A DNA stretch of 64,000 nt, taken from Aldehydirespirator sp965220645. GTDB lineage: Bacteria; Actinomycetota; Acidimicrobiia; Acidimicrobiales; Aldehydirespiratoraceae. The stretch is from assembly GCA_965220645.1 (NCBI GenBank), contig OZ244836.1, positions 1,054,001 through 1,118,000 of the forward strand. Reading direction: 5' to 3'. This document shows positions 52,162-60,539 of this stretch, in pieces. Position 1 is the first letter of the stretch. The number at the start of each line of letters is the position of its first letter. The position numbers and the translations under genes were made by a program. The notes beneath the pieces are model-generated. The model worked only from the letters and a program-made list of their open reading frames with translations. It did no database searches and had not been told where the DNA came from.

Positions 52162-53711
52162 ACAGCGTGCGCAGCGGTCCCCGCAACCCGTTCCTGGCCG
52201 ACAGCGGCAACGCCATGGCCCACGGCCGCTGCGACCAGCAGGACAACACTCCCGGACGCGGTCCCGAGGGGCCGACGGAGGTGCTGGGCCGCGATGACAT
52301 CCAGTACACGCCGCGGGGCCCGGGCCACTTCGGCGGGGTGATATCAGGACGCTATCCCGACGGGCGCAGAGTGATCTGGTCCAACGGCCGGCAGACCATC
52401 GCCAAGCTCGACTACGACACCCTCGAAGTTCTCGCCACCCTGCCCACCGGCACCGAGCCCGTCACCGAGCAGGCCGAACTCGACGTCTTGGAGGCAGGTC
52501 TCGACGACCTCGACGGCGACGACGCGGTGGCCCACGCCATAGGCATCGCGGTCCGGTTCATGACCGGACTCGACGGCGTGTACTCGTTGCTCGACTGCGA
52601 CCACACGCTGTTCCTGGGCCGCAAGGACCACGCTGCCGCCTATGTCGAGATCGACCCATCCGATCCGGCCAGCCCCATCACCGAACGGAACCGCTGGTAC
52701 CGGCCCGAGGGCATCGACGGCTACTTCGTGGGGATCAACATCACCTTCGACGGCCGGCTGGTGATGACCACGGACCACGGCTGGGTGGTGTGCCTGGCCC
52801 GCGACTTCAGCGACTACGAAGCCCTCCAGCTTCCCGGTGCCGACACCGACGCTGCGGAGCACTGTGCCCGGAGGGCCGCCGAGTACGGCCACACCGGCTA
52901 CGGGTGGGTTCGCACCAGCAGCTGCACCGGCGACGACGGCGGTATCTACGTGAGTTCGGTCGACACCATCCACAAGGTGGTCTGGACGGGGGACCGGTTG
53001 TCGCTCGACCCCGCCGACGGAGCCTGGTCGGCCCGCTACCGCAACGACGGCGGCGACGGCTCGGGCACGACGCCCTCGCTGATGGGCTTCGGCCCCGACG
53101 AGGACCGATTCGTGGTCATCGGCGATGGCGACGACGTGGTCAACATCACCCTGCTGTGGCGCGACGAGATTCCCGAGGCCTGGCAGCAGCTTCCCGATGC
53201 CCCGTCGCGGCGGATCGCGGGGATGGGCCCGGCTCACATGGGCGATCCCTCACGGCCCGGGATCAAGACCGAGCAGTCGATCACCGTGTCTGGCTACGGC
53301 GCGATGACGGTCAACAACGAGCCCGCGTCGGTGCCCGACGGGTGGCCGACCACCCGGGCCCGCCTGTTCAGCTTCTTGCTGGGCCACAAACCCGCCTACA
53401 CGCCCTACGGCCTGCACAAGTACGAGTGGGATCCGGTCGAGCGGCGCCTGCGGGAGGCGTGGGTCAACACCGAAGTGTCCTCGCCCAACTCGGTGCCGTT
53501 CGTGGCCGAAGAGTCGGATCTGGTGTACACGTGCGGCACCCGGGACAGCAAATGGACGATCGAGGCGCTCGACTGGACAACCGGCGCGAGCCGCTTCCAC
53601 TACGTCGTCGGGGGGTCGCGCTACAACACACTCGGTGGCGGCGTAACCATCGACGACAACGGCCGCCTGCTCTACGGCACGATCTTCGGCAAGACCCGCA
53701 TCCTGCGCTAG
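52158..53711 (+). CDS. Beta-propeller-like protein of unknown function
   Basis: A 517-residue protein without signal peptide or membrane span. Repeated strand-rich units such as VIWSNGRQTIAKLDYDTLEVLATL, DGVYSLLDCDHTLFLG, DGRLVMTTDHGWVVCLARDF, DDGGIYVSSVDTIHKVVWTGDRL and TIDDNGRLLYGTIFGKTRIL suggest a seven- or eight-bladed propeller like SMP-30 or PQQ-like proteins. No catalytic residues are assignable. It is coupled by 4 nt to the F420-type oxidoreductase, so it may bind or modify a related metabolite. Confidence 0.72.
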   Translation: MNSVRSGPRNPFLADSGNAMAHGRCDQQDNTPGRGPEGPTEVLGRDDIQYTPRGPGHFGGVISGRYPDGRRVIWSNGRQTIAKLDYDTLEVLATLPTGTEPVTEQAELDVLEAGLDDLDGDDAVAHAIGIAVRFMTGLDGVYSLLDCDHTLFLGRKDHAAAYVEIDPSDPASPITERNRWYRPEGIDGYFVGINITFDGRLVMTTDHGWVVCLARDFSDYEALQLPGADTDAAEHCARRAAEYGHTGYGWVRTSSCTGDDGGIYVSSVDTIHKVVWTGDRLSLDPADGAWSARYRNDGGDGSGTTPSLMGFGPDEDRFVVIGDGDDVVNITLLWRDEIPEAWQQLPDAPSRRIAGMGPAHMGDPSRPGIKTEQSITVSGYGAMTVNNEPASVPDGWPTTRARLFSFLLGHKPAYTPYGLHKYEWDPVERRLREAWVNTEVSSPNSVPFVAEESDLVYTCGTRDSKWTIEALDWTTGASRFHYVVGGSRYNTLGGGVTIDDNGRLLYGTIFGKTRILR

Positions 53712-53713
53712 AC

Positions 53714-53735
53714 GGCCCCAGTCCTTCGTGGGGCC
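53714..53735. terminator. Bidirectional terminator candidate
   Basis: A 7-bp stem (ggcccca/tggggcc) with an 8-base loop fills the 28-base gap between the convergent propeller-like and pre-toxin-like genes. Confidence 0.5.
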
Positions 53736-53739
53736 CGGC

Positions 53740-55062
53740 TCATCCGGGGGCCATGTTGCGGAAGATCGCCTCGTAGGCGTGGTGCTCGGCGATGCGGCGG
53801 GCGATCACCGTGTTGGCCTCCGACAGCCGGATCCGGGCGCCGGAGTCGAGCCTGTCGGTGAGGGACTGCTCGAGCCGGTCGCTGAGCAGCGCCCTGAGCC
53901 TCGGGTCGAGGTCCTCGTCGAGGAGGTCTTCGAAGCGGGGGCCGAGCACGTCGTCGAGCACGTAGGCGACGGACTCGTCGACATCGAGGTCGCGGTCGAG
54001 TGCTCCGCTGGCCTGTTTGGCGCCCTCGTACGCCGCATAGTTGGCCGCGGTGCCCTTCATGGCCAACCGCCCAGCCTCCTTGCTCGCCGCCTTGGTGCCG
54101 CTCTTGCGGGCCGCGGCCGTGACCCTGTCCACCACCTTCATGGCCCCGCGCAATCCCGACGATGACAGCCCCGGCAGCGGGACCAGGCCCAGAGCGAACA
54201 GCGCGGCAGTGTCGAAGTCACCGTGCAGCGTGTAGTAGATCGACCTGGCTCCGTCGATGATGTCGCCGATCACAGGCACGAACGACAGGATGTCGAGCAC
54301 GCCGCCCATACCGATGCCACCGCCCGTGGTGTGGTGGGCGCGGTCGTCGAGTGCCTGGCGCACCGCGTCCGCCTCATCCGCGGTGAGGTTGTAGTCGCTC
54401 ATGAAGGCCTTGAAGTCGCTCCTGCTGATGAAGCCGTCGGGCGTCCCGCTGCCGGCCGCGTCGATAGTGGAGGCGTGGGGCAGCAGCGCCGACCACGCCG
54501 CGGTCTTGTCCAGGAAGGCGTCGATGTCGTCGCGGCTCATGAGGCCGTCCCGGTCGTCGGGATCGAACGCGAACTCGCCCTCGTGCACCCGGCTGAGGTA
54601 GTCGTCGTTGTGTTTGGCCGTCTCGACCTGATCGAAGAAGAGGTCGTGGTCCAGAAGCCAGCCCGCGGCCACAGCGGTGGTCGAGTCGGCGGAATTGACC
54701 GCCCACCGCAGGTCGCGGCGAGACAGCAGGCCGTCGGCTCGGTCCGGGTTGCCGCGCGACTCGATCATCGTGAAGTGCTCCCGGATCCGTTCCAGCGCGC
54801 CCAACCCCTCGTTCATCTCCGGTCCTCCGGCCAGCACCAGGCGAGTGCGCTCCTGCAGGTCCAGGGCGCTGTCCCGAAGCTCGTCGGCCACCCGGCGGGC
54901 GCCGCCGGGGACGTCGGGGAGAGGGCTGCCCAACAGCGACGCCGCCTCCGCCAGCGGCCCCATCAGCGCCTGGGCGTCCCAGTCGACATCGTCGGCCGCC
55001 GTCTCCATCCGCTGGCGAAGCTCCGTCGCCCGGGCGGTGTCCAGAGCCATCAGGTCTGCCAT
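53740..55062 (-). CDS. Orphan DGxxSRxD-repeat/pre-toxin-like protein, possible secreted effector
   Basis: 440 residues without a signal peptide. An N-terminal helical region (about 1-95) is followed by three copies of an EF-hand-like motif DG-[LF]-[LMI]-S-R-x-D-[LIF] (at 110, 172, 209) separated by helices, one containing AAGWLLDHDLFFDQ. A hydrophobic pre-toxin-like segment (about 254-300, DILSFVPVIGDIIDGARSIY) comes next. A charged helical C-terminus (about 320-440) ends in EHHAYEAIFRNMAPG and matches no toxin fold I know. Similar repeats and pre-toxin segments occur in actinobacterial polymorphic or ESX-type effectors. No immunity, WXG100 or secretion gene is adjacent. Function is inferred. 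Confidence 0.6.
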   Translation of the reverse strand: MADLMALDTARATELRQRMETAADDVDWDAQALMGPLAEAASLLGSPLPDVPGGARRVADELRDSALDLQERTRLVLAGGPEMNEGLGALERIREHFTMIESRGNPDRADGLLSRRDLRWAVNSADSTTAVAAGWLLDHDLFFDQVETAKHNDDYLSRVHEGEFAFDPDDRDGLMSRDDIDAFLDKTAAWSALLPHASTIDAAGSGTPDGFISRSDFKAFMSDYNLTADEADAVRQALDDRAHHTTGGGIGMGGVLDILSFVPVIGDIIDGARSIYYTLHGDFDTAALFALGLVPLPGLSSSGLRGAMKVVDRVTAAARKSGTKAASKEAGRLAMKGTAANYAAYEGAKQASGALDRDLDVDESVAYVLDDVLGPRFEDLLDEDLDPRLRALLSDRLEQSLTDRLDSGARIRLSEANTVIARRIAEHHAYEAIFRNMAPG

Positions 55063-55069
55063 AAAAAAT

Positions 55070-55083
55070 CATGTAATCACATG
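55070..55083. promoter_or_regulatory. Inverted repeat in AT-rich promoter of the pre-toxin-like gene
   Basis: CATGT-aatc-ACATG lies 8-21 bases upstream of the pre-toxin-like start in an AT-rich 81-base spacer divergent from the dsbB-like gene. It could be an operator. On the minus strand TTGCGG, 17 bases and TTACAT give a poor promoter match; if it is used, the transcript would be nearly leaderless. Confidence 0.4.
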
Positions 55084-55143
55084 TAGATTGCAACCGCAAC
55101 CTGTGGATGAGCAATTTCGCTCGGTTCGGGGCAGGCTGGGGTC

Positions 55144-55662
55144 GTGAGCACCGGTCAGGTGTCTGATTTCTTCGCGGTGCTGGCGCTGGGGTCGCTGGTC
55201 ATCGGCTGCTGGAGCGGGGTGGCCGCGCTGGCTCCGGGGACCGGGGCCCGCGCTGCCCAGCTGCGGCCGGTGCTGCTGCCGCTGGCGCTGGCGATCGCGG
55301 CGGTGTCGACCGCTGGGAGCCTCTATTACTCCGAGGTCGCCGGATACCCGCCCTGCGAGATGTGCTGGTACCAGCGGATCTGCATGTACGCGCTCGTGCC
55401 GGTGCTGGCGGTCGCTCTGGTCCGGCGCGACCGGTGGGGCGGCTGGTACGTGTTGCCTCTGGCGCTGGCCGGCCTCGGGTTGTCGGTGTACCACTACCAG
55501 TTGCAGCTGTCTCCCGATCAGGGCTCCACCTGCGACGCATCGGCACCCTGCACCTACCAGTGGGTGGACAGTCTCGGCTTCATTTCGATCCCGTTCATGG
55601 CCGGCTGCGGTTTCGTCGGGGTCGCAGGCCTGGCGTTTCTCTCGATACGGTCGGGCCGATGA
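55144..55662 (+). CDS. DsbB/BdbC-like disulfide bond formation protein
   Basis: Membrane thiol oxidoreductase that reoxidises a DsbA-type partner with quinone. The 172-residue protein has four or more hydrophobic segments, the first cysteine pair in PPCEMCWYQRI (CxxC), and a second pair in STCDASAPCTYQWV in the other extracytoplasmic loop, as in BdbC/DsbB. GTG at 55144 is the start; an N-terminal helix is extra relative to short BdbC proteins. The stop overlaps the next ATG (ATGA), coupling it to a thioredoxin-like partner. Confidence 0.9.
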   Translation: MSTGQVSDFFAVLALGSLVIGCWSGVAALAPGTGARAAQLRPVLLPLALAIAAVSTAGSLYYSEVAGYPPCEMCWYQRICMYALVPVLAVALVRRDRWGGWYVLPLALAGLGLSVYHYQLQLSPDQGSTCDASAPCTYQWVDSLGFISIPFMAGCGFVGVAGLAFLSIRSGR

Positions 55663-56354
55663 GCAACCGGCCCAAGGTCCACAAGTCCCGTAGCGGTTCC
55701 CGACCGTCCGGCGGCGATGCCGCCGGCTCGAATCCGATGCTGAAGTGGATCGTCATCGGGGTTGTAGTGCTGGTTGCGGTAGCGGTGGGAGTGGCGCTGC
55801 TTGCCGGCAGGGATGCGGAGCAGCAGGCGCAGACCGACGTGGCCCAGGTCTCCGACGTCAGCATCGAGGGCGCGCCCCTGCCGCGGTTCGAAGGCGAGGA
55901 GCCCGATCCCGCGATGGAGAGGCGGGCCCCCGCTTTCGCGGCCACAACCTTCGACGGCACCGAGGTGAGTGTGCTGCCCGGTGACGGCACGGCCAAGGTG
56001 ATCGGCTTCTTCGCCCACTGGTGCCCGCACTGCCAGCGGGAGGTGCCCCGGATCGTCGACTGGCTGGCCAACAACCGATTGCCTGCCGGAGTCGAAGTGA
56101 TCGCGGTCAGCACCGCGGTGGATCCCGGCAGCCCCAACTACCCGCCCTCCGCCTGGTTCGAGGAAGAGCAATGGCCCGCGGTGGTCGTGCGGGACTCCGC
56201 GGAGAACGAGATCGGCGACGCCTACGGCCTGAGGGGCTTCCCTTACACCGTTGGGCTCGATGCGGACGGCAGGGTCGTGGCCCGGGTCGCCGGAGAGCTC
56301 AATGACGACGCCTGGGAGTTCCTGGTCGATTTCGTCGCGCCTGGCGCCGGCTGA
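55659..56354 (+). CDS. Membrane-anchored TlpA/ResA-like thioredoxin
   Basis: A 231-residue thiol-disulfide protein with a basic N-terminus, one membrane helix (about 28-49), and a thioredoxin fold outside. The active site is FFAHWCPHCQREVP (CPHC). The cis-proline is in GLRGFPYTVGL. It is translationally coupled to the DsbB-like gene, so the pair probably forms an envelope disulfide-handling unit, with this protein as the DsbA-like or reductive partner. The CPHC motif equals that of DsbA, favouring oxidation. Confidence 0.88.
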   Translation: MSNRPKVHKSRSGSRPSGGDAAGSNPMLKWIVIGVVVLVAVAVGVALLAGRDAEQQAQTDVAQVSDVSIEGAPLPRFEGEEPDPAMERRAPAFAATTFDGTEVSVLPGDGTAKVIGFFAHWCPHCQREVPRIVDWLANNRLPAGVEVIAVSTAVDPGSPNYPPSAWFEEEQWPAVVVRDSAENEIGDAYGLRGFPYTVGLDADGRVVARVAGELNDDAWEFLVDFVAPGAG

Positions 56355-56403
56355 AGCCGACGCAACAACCCGGCGCCGACGAGGCTCGTCGTAGTCTGTG
56401 GCG

Positions 56404-57588
56404 ATGACCGGCGAGCGCCTGCGGTACCTGTGCGACCGCCTACAGGAGTTCGGCGGAGCGTCGGTGTTCGCGGAGATGTCGGCGCTGGCGGTGCGCACCG
56501 GCGCCGTCAATCTCGGCCAGGGCTTTCCCGACACCGACGGGCCGGCCGCGGTGGCCGCGGCCGCCATCGAGGCCATCCGGGGCGACTTCAACCAGTACCC
56601 GCCCGGCATCGGCCACCGGGTGCTTCGCCAAGCCGTCGCCGAGCACCAGAGGAGGTTCTGGGGTCTGGAGTTCGACCCCGACACCGAGGTGCTGATCACC
56701 GCGGGCGCCACCGAGGCCATCACCGCCGCGGTCCTGGCCCTGGCCGGCCCCGGCGACGAGGTGGTGACCTTCGAGCCCTACTTCGACATCTACCCGGCCG
56801 ACATATCAATGGCCGGCGCCGAGCGGCGGCTGGTGCAGCTGCGGCCGCCGTCCTACACGTTCGACCCCGACGAGCTGGCCGCGGCGTTCGGACCCCGCAC
56901 CCGGGTCCTGCTGCTCAACTCCCCGCACAACCCCACCGGCAAGGTGTTCAGTGTCACCGAACTCGATGTCATCGCCCGGCTGTGCGTGGAGCACGATGTC
57001 ATCGCGGTGACCGACGAGGTGTACGAGCACCTGATCTTCGATGACAACGCCCATGTGCCGCTGGCCACCCGCCCCGGCATGGCCGATCGCACCGTCACCA
57101 TCTCGTCGGGGGGCAAGACGCTCTCATTCACCGGATGGAAGATCGGCTGGGTGTGCGCCCGCCCGGAACTGGTGCGGGCGGTGCAGGCGGCCAAGCAGCT
57201 GCTCACCTACGTCAGCGGCGGGCCGTTCCAGCCCGCGGTGGCGGTCGGGCTGCGCCTCGGCGACGAGTTCTTCGAAGGCCTGGCTGCCGACCTGCAGGCC
57301 CGGCGCGACCTGCTGTGCGCGGGTCTGACCGAGGCCGGCTTCGAGCCGGTCGTGCCCCAGGGCACCTACTACATCACCGCCGACATCCGCCCCCTTGGCG
57401 CGACCGACGGCCTGGACTTCTGCCGAGCCCTGCCCGAGCGCTGCGGGGTGGTGGCCGTGCCCGTCCAGGTGCTGTGCGACGACAAGGAGATGGGCGCGCC
57501 CTTCGTGCGCTTCGCGGCATGCAAGCGCCCCGCGGTGCTGGAGCAGGCCGTGGAGCGCCTCGCCATGCTGGCCGGCGGTCGGATCTAG
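56404..57588 (+). CDS. Class I/II PLP-dependent aminotransferase
   Basis: A 394-residue fold-type I aminotransferase of subgroup I-gamma. It has VNLGQGFPDTDGP, NQYPPGIGHRVLRQAVA, GATEAITAAVLAL, LNSPHNPTGKVF, the PLP lysine in SSGGKTLSFTGWKIGW and RFAACKR with the substrate-binding Arg. The pattern fits actinobacterial enzymes annotated as N-succinyldiaminopimelate or kynurenine/methionine aminotransferases; substrate is not fixed by sequence alone. ATG at 56404 is chosen over the GTG two codons upstream. Confidence 0.88.
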   Translation: MTGERLRYLCDRLQEFGGASVFAEMSALAVRTGAVNLGQGFPDTDGPAAVAAAAIEAIRGDFNQYPPGIGHRVLRQAVAEHQRRFWGLEFDPDTEVLITAGATEAITAAVLALAGPGDEVVTFEPYFDIYPADISMAGAERRLVQLRPPSYTFDPDELAAAFGPRTRVLLLNSPHNPTGKVFSVTELDVIARLCVEHDVIAVTDEVYEHLIFDDNAHVPLATRPGMADRTVTISSGGKTLSFTGWKIGWVCARPELVRAVQAAKQLLTYVSGGPFQPAVAVGLRLGDEFFEGLAADLQARRDLLCAGLTEAGFEPVVPQGTYYITADIRPLGATDGLDFCRALPERCGVVAVPVQVLCDDKEMGAPFVRFAACKRPAVLEQAVERLAMLAGGRI

Positions 57589-57600
57589 GGCGGATCCGAT

Positions 57601-59331
57601 CTAGGCGGACGGCGCGAAGCGTTCGCGCAGCTCGCGCTTGAGGAACTTGCCGTTGGCGTTGCGAGGCAGGGGCTCGTCGAGGAACCACACGCGGCGGGGA
57701 TGCTTGAAGCGGGCCAGGCGGCCCTCAAGATGGGCGATCAGGCCTGCCTCGTCGAGCTGAGCGCCTCCGGCGAGCACCACTGCGGCCGCCACCTCTTCTC
57801 CCAGGCGCTCGTCGGGCAGGCCGAACACAGCTACCTCGGCGATCTGGTCCAACTCGTAAAGCGCCTCCTCCACCTCCGAGCAGTGAATGTTCTCACCGCC
57901 CCGGATCACGACGTCCTTGATCCGGTCCTTGATGTAGATCCACCCGTCGGCGTCGATCTCGGCGATGTCGCCGGTGCGGAACCAACCATCGACGATGGCC
58001 TCCGCGGTGGCGTCGGGCCGGTTCAAGTAGCCCTTCATCACGTTGGGACCCCGCAGCAGCAGCTCTCCGCGTTGGCTCGGATCGAGCGTCGCGCCGTTCT
58101 CGTCGACGATCTTGGCCTCCATGCAGGGCACCAGCGGTCCGACCGACGACGGATTGGCCACATAGAACTCGTTGCTGATGGCGGTGGCGACGCCGGCCGT
58201 CTCGGTCAGCCCGTAGCCGACGCCGGGCCGGCCCTCGGACAGCCCGTCGTCGATCCGGCGCACCAGGTCGGTGGGGATGGCCGCGCCGCCGCCGCCCATC
58301 GAGCGCAGCGACGACGTGTCGGTGCTCCCCCAGTCGGGATGCTGCAGCATCTCCCGGGACATGCTGGGCACGCCGGTGAAGACGGTGACACTCTCCCGCT
58401 CGATCAGCCGGAGGGCCTCTCCGGCGTCCCAGCGGTACATCAGCACCAGACAGCCGCCCGCGATCGTGACCGTGTGCAGCACGCAGTTGCATCCGGTCAC
58501 ATGGAACAGCGGCACCGGCAGCAGGGCCACTAGGGCCGGAGCCTCGGGAGCGGGACTGCCGGCGCCGGAGCGGGCGATGCGGCTGGCCCGGGCCGCGTCG
58601 CCGCAGGCGGTCAGGAAGATCATGTTCATCAGGTTGTGCACCACCGCCCGGTGGGTGAGCTGGGCACCCTTGGGGAACCCGGTCGTGCCCGATGTGTAGA
58701 AGATCAGAGCATCGTCGTCGGGGTCGATGCCGGCATCGGGGAGCGCGTCAGGCGCACTCGAGGGGTCCGCGACCGCGTCCCACCGCACGGCTGACGCCGG
58801 CAGCTCGCCGTCGTGACGGGCGACGATGAGCGGCATTTCGCGGTGGGCCGATCCCAGTCGCTCCAATCGCTCGCCGTCGGTGATCAGCACAACCGGCTCG
58901 GAGTCGTTCAGCGCGAACTCCATCTCCGGTGTCGTCCACCAGGAGTTCATCCCCACCGCGGCGGCGCCCACAGAAAGGATGGCCCAGTGGGACAGCACCC
59001 ACTCGGGGTAGTTCCGCATCGCGATCGCCACCCGCGTGCCGGGCCCGGCGCCGTAGGTGCTGCGGAGATGATGGGCGAGCGCTCGCACCCGGCCGTGGGC
59101 GTCGGCGTAGCTGTAGCGCTCGTCGCCGTACACGAGGTAGTCCTTCTCGCCGTGCGGCGCGGACATTTCCCATACCGCTCGCATGTCCGCCATGGCGTTG
59201 TCGTAGACCCGCACCGGCGCGCCGTGGATGTCATGCACGGTCCAGCCGAAGGGAGCGCCCGGAGCGGTCAGTGATGCAAGGGCCGCATTGAAGTCGACGA
59301 CGAGCTCGGAGGCGCTCGGTTCAACCGTCAC
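57601..59331 (-). CDS. Acyl-CoA synthetase (ANL superfamily)
   Basis: Activates a carboxylic acid to its CoA thioester via an adenylate. The 576-residue protein has LIFYTSGTTGFPKGAQLTH, the aromatic GYGLTETAG, GWFRTGDIAEID, hinge KDRIKDVVIRGGENIHCSEVEE and catalytic Lys in PRNANGKFLK. GTG at 59331 starts a plausible N-terminus; the frame stays open further upstream only because it translates a minisatellite. Substrate class (fatty or aromatic acid) is uncertain. It is convergent with the aminotransferase with a 12-base gap. Confidence 0.88.
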   Translation of the reverse strand: MTVEPSASELVVDFNAALASLTAPGAPFGWTVHDIHGAPVRVYDNAMADMRAVWEMSAPHGEKDYLVYGDERYSYADAHGRVRALAHHLRSTYGAGPGTRVAIAMRNYPEWVLSHWAILSVGAAAVGMNSWWTTPEMEFALNDSEPVVLITDGERLERLGSAHREMPLIVARHDGELPASAVRWDAVADPSSAPDALPDAGIDPDDDALIFYTSGTTGFPKGAQLTHRAVVHNLMNMIFLTACGDAARASRIARSGAGSPAPEAPALVALLPVPLFHVTGCNCVLHTVTIAGGCLVLMYRWDAGEALRLIERESVTVFTGVPSMSREMLQHPDWGSTDTSSLRSMGGGGAAIPTDLVRRIDDGLSEGRPGVGYGLTETAGVATAISNEFYVANPSSVGPLVPCMEAKIVDENGATLDPSQRGELLLRGPNVMKGYLNRPDATAEAIVDGWFRTGDIAEIDADGWIYIKDRIKDVVIRGGENIHCSEVEEALYELDQIAEVAVFGLPDERLGEEVAAAVVLAGGAQLDEAGLIAHLEGRLARFKHPRRVWFLDEPLPRNANGKFLKRELRERFAPSA

Positions 59332-59382
59332 GGTGAACGATCCTACGGCCGGGGACCGGCCACAGGAGCGCCCGCACGGGCC

Positions 59383-59513
59383 GCCGGTCGTTCTGGGCTG
59401 CCGGTCGTTCTGGGCTGCCGGTCGTTCTGGGCTGCCGGTCGTTCTGGGTCGCCGGTCGTTCTGGGCTGCCGGTCGTTCTGGGTCGCCGGTCGTTCTGGGC
59501 TGCCGGTCGTTCT
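59383..59513. repeat. 17-bp minisatellite, about 7.7 copies
   Basis: Seven complete units of gccggtcgttctgggct or its ...ggtc variant run from 59383 to 59501, followed by a partial unit to 59513. Units alternate between ct and tc at the last two positions. The 17-bp period is not a multiple of three, arguing against a coding role. There are no unique spacers, so this is not a CRISPR array. Confidence 0.97.
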
Positions 59514-59554
59514 TGACGCAGTTGTACCCGCATATGGCGCTCAACTGCGTCAAG
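59512..59554. repeat. Perfect 13-bp inverted repeat (43-bp palindromic element)
   Basis: The arms cttgacgcagttg (59512-59524) and caactgcgtcaag (59542-59554) are perfect complements around a 17-base loop. It abuts the minisatellite and lies 46 bases before psuG. It could be a REP-like element, an operator or a terminator for the acyl-CoA synthetase promoter region. The rest of the 269-base gap has nothing recognisable. Confidence 0.9.
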
Positions 59555-59600
59555 TTCCTCTGTCAGTCCCGCCGGTCTGCTCCGGTCGTACCCTCGGGGC

Positions 59601-60539
59601 GTGACGGAGATCCTGAGAGTCGGCAGCGAGGTTGCGAACGCGCTGGCCTCAGGCCGACCGGTAGTGGCGTTGGAGTCGACGATATTCTCGCAACTTGGCC
59701 TGCCCGGGCCGGCCAACCGCGAGTGCTTCCAACTCGTCGGGGCCGCAGTTCGCGCCGGGGGCGCCGTGCCGGCACTGTGCGGCGTTCTCGACGGCCGGGC
59801 TGTGGTCGGTGCGGACCGGCGTCAAGCCGAGCGGCTGTTCGGCGGCTCTGTGAAGCTCGGGGCCCGCGATCTGGGACCGGCAGTGGCCGATGGTCTCGAA
59901 GTGGGGGTGACCACGGTGTCGGCCACGGTGACGCTGGCCGCCGCCGCCGGCATCGAAGTGTTCGCCACCGGCGGGATCGGCGGGGTGCACCGGGGCGCGG
60001 ACCGCAGCGGCGACGTCAGCGCCGATCTGGAGGCCATGGCCCGCCACCGGATGGTGGTGGTGTCCTCGGGGGTCAAGTCGTTCCTCGACGTGTCCCTGAC
60101 GTTCGAGCGACTTGAGACCCTCGGTGTCGCGGTGCTGGGCTGGCGCACCGACCGCTTCCCGGCCTTCTATGTGCGTGATGGCGGCCGGGAGTTGACCAGC
60201 ACTGTTCACGACGGACACGAGGTCGCGGCCGCTTTCCGAGCCGCCGGCGCGCTTGGCCACCCAGGAGGGGTTCTCGTGGCCAACCCGATTCCCGCTTCGG
60301 CGGAGCTCGATTCTGCACAAGTCAGCAAAGCAGTCGAGGTCGCCGAGGCTGCAGCCCACCGCGACGGCGTGTCGGGCGGTGATGTGACCCCGGCCGTCCT
60401 GACCGCTCTGGTGGAGGCCACCGGCGGGGCGGCCGTTCAGGCCAACATCGCGCTGGCCGAGTCCAATGCAGCCGTGGCTGCCGAGATCGCGGTCGCGCTG
60501 GCCCAAGACCTCGCCTCTGCAAAGGGAGCCGGCCCATGA
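59601..60539 (+). CDS. psuG: Pseudouridine-5'-phosphate glycosidase
   Basis: Cleaves pseudouridine 5'-phosphate to uracil and ribose 5-phosphate, recycling RNA breakdown products. The 312-residue protein has VVALESTIFSQ with catalytic Glu25, ATGGIGGVHRGAD, VVSSGVKSFLDVSLTFERLETLGV with the Schiff-base lysine, and NPIPASAELD. The usual STIISHG is STIFSQL here. The GTG start follows the palindrome region. No psuK-like kinase is adjacent. The stop overlaps the P450 start by 4 nt. Confidence 0.93.
   Translation: MTEILRVGSEVANALASGRPVVALESTIFSQLGLPGPANRECFQLVGAAVRAGGAVPALCGVLDGRAVVGADRRQAERLFGGSVKLGARDLGPAVADGLEVGVTTVSATVTLAAAAGIEVFATGGIGGVHRGADRSGDVSADLEAMARHRMVVVSSGVKSFLDVSLTFERLETLGVAVLGWRTDRFPAFYVRDGGRELTSTVHDGHEVAAAFRAAGALGHPGGVLVANPIPASAELDSAQVSKAVEVAEAAAHRDGVSGGDVTPAVLTALVEATGGAAVQANIALAESNAAVAAEIAVALAQDLASAKGAGP

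Noticed and set aside
57572..57606. Repeated gatctagg/ggcgga words at the convergent gene ends
   Set aside because: The words are short and include both stop codons; this is easily explained by chance in a 12-base gap.
59383..59513. CRISPR-like appearance of the repeat array
   Set aside because: Units are directly adjacent at 17 bp without unique spacers and no cas genes are present.
59332..59553. N-terminal extension of the acyl-CoA synthetase
   Set aside because: The extra 74 codons translate the 17-bp minisatellite and palindrome, giving repeated Pro/Glu/Arg/Asn units with no similarity. GTG at 59331 is a better start.
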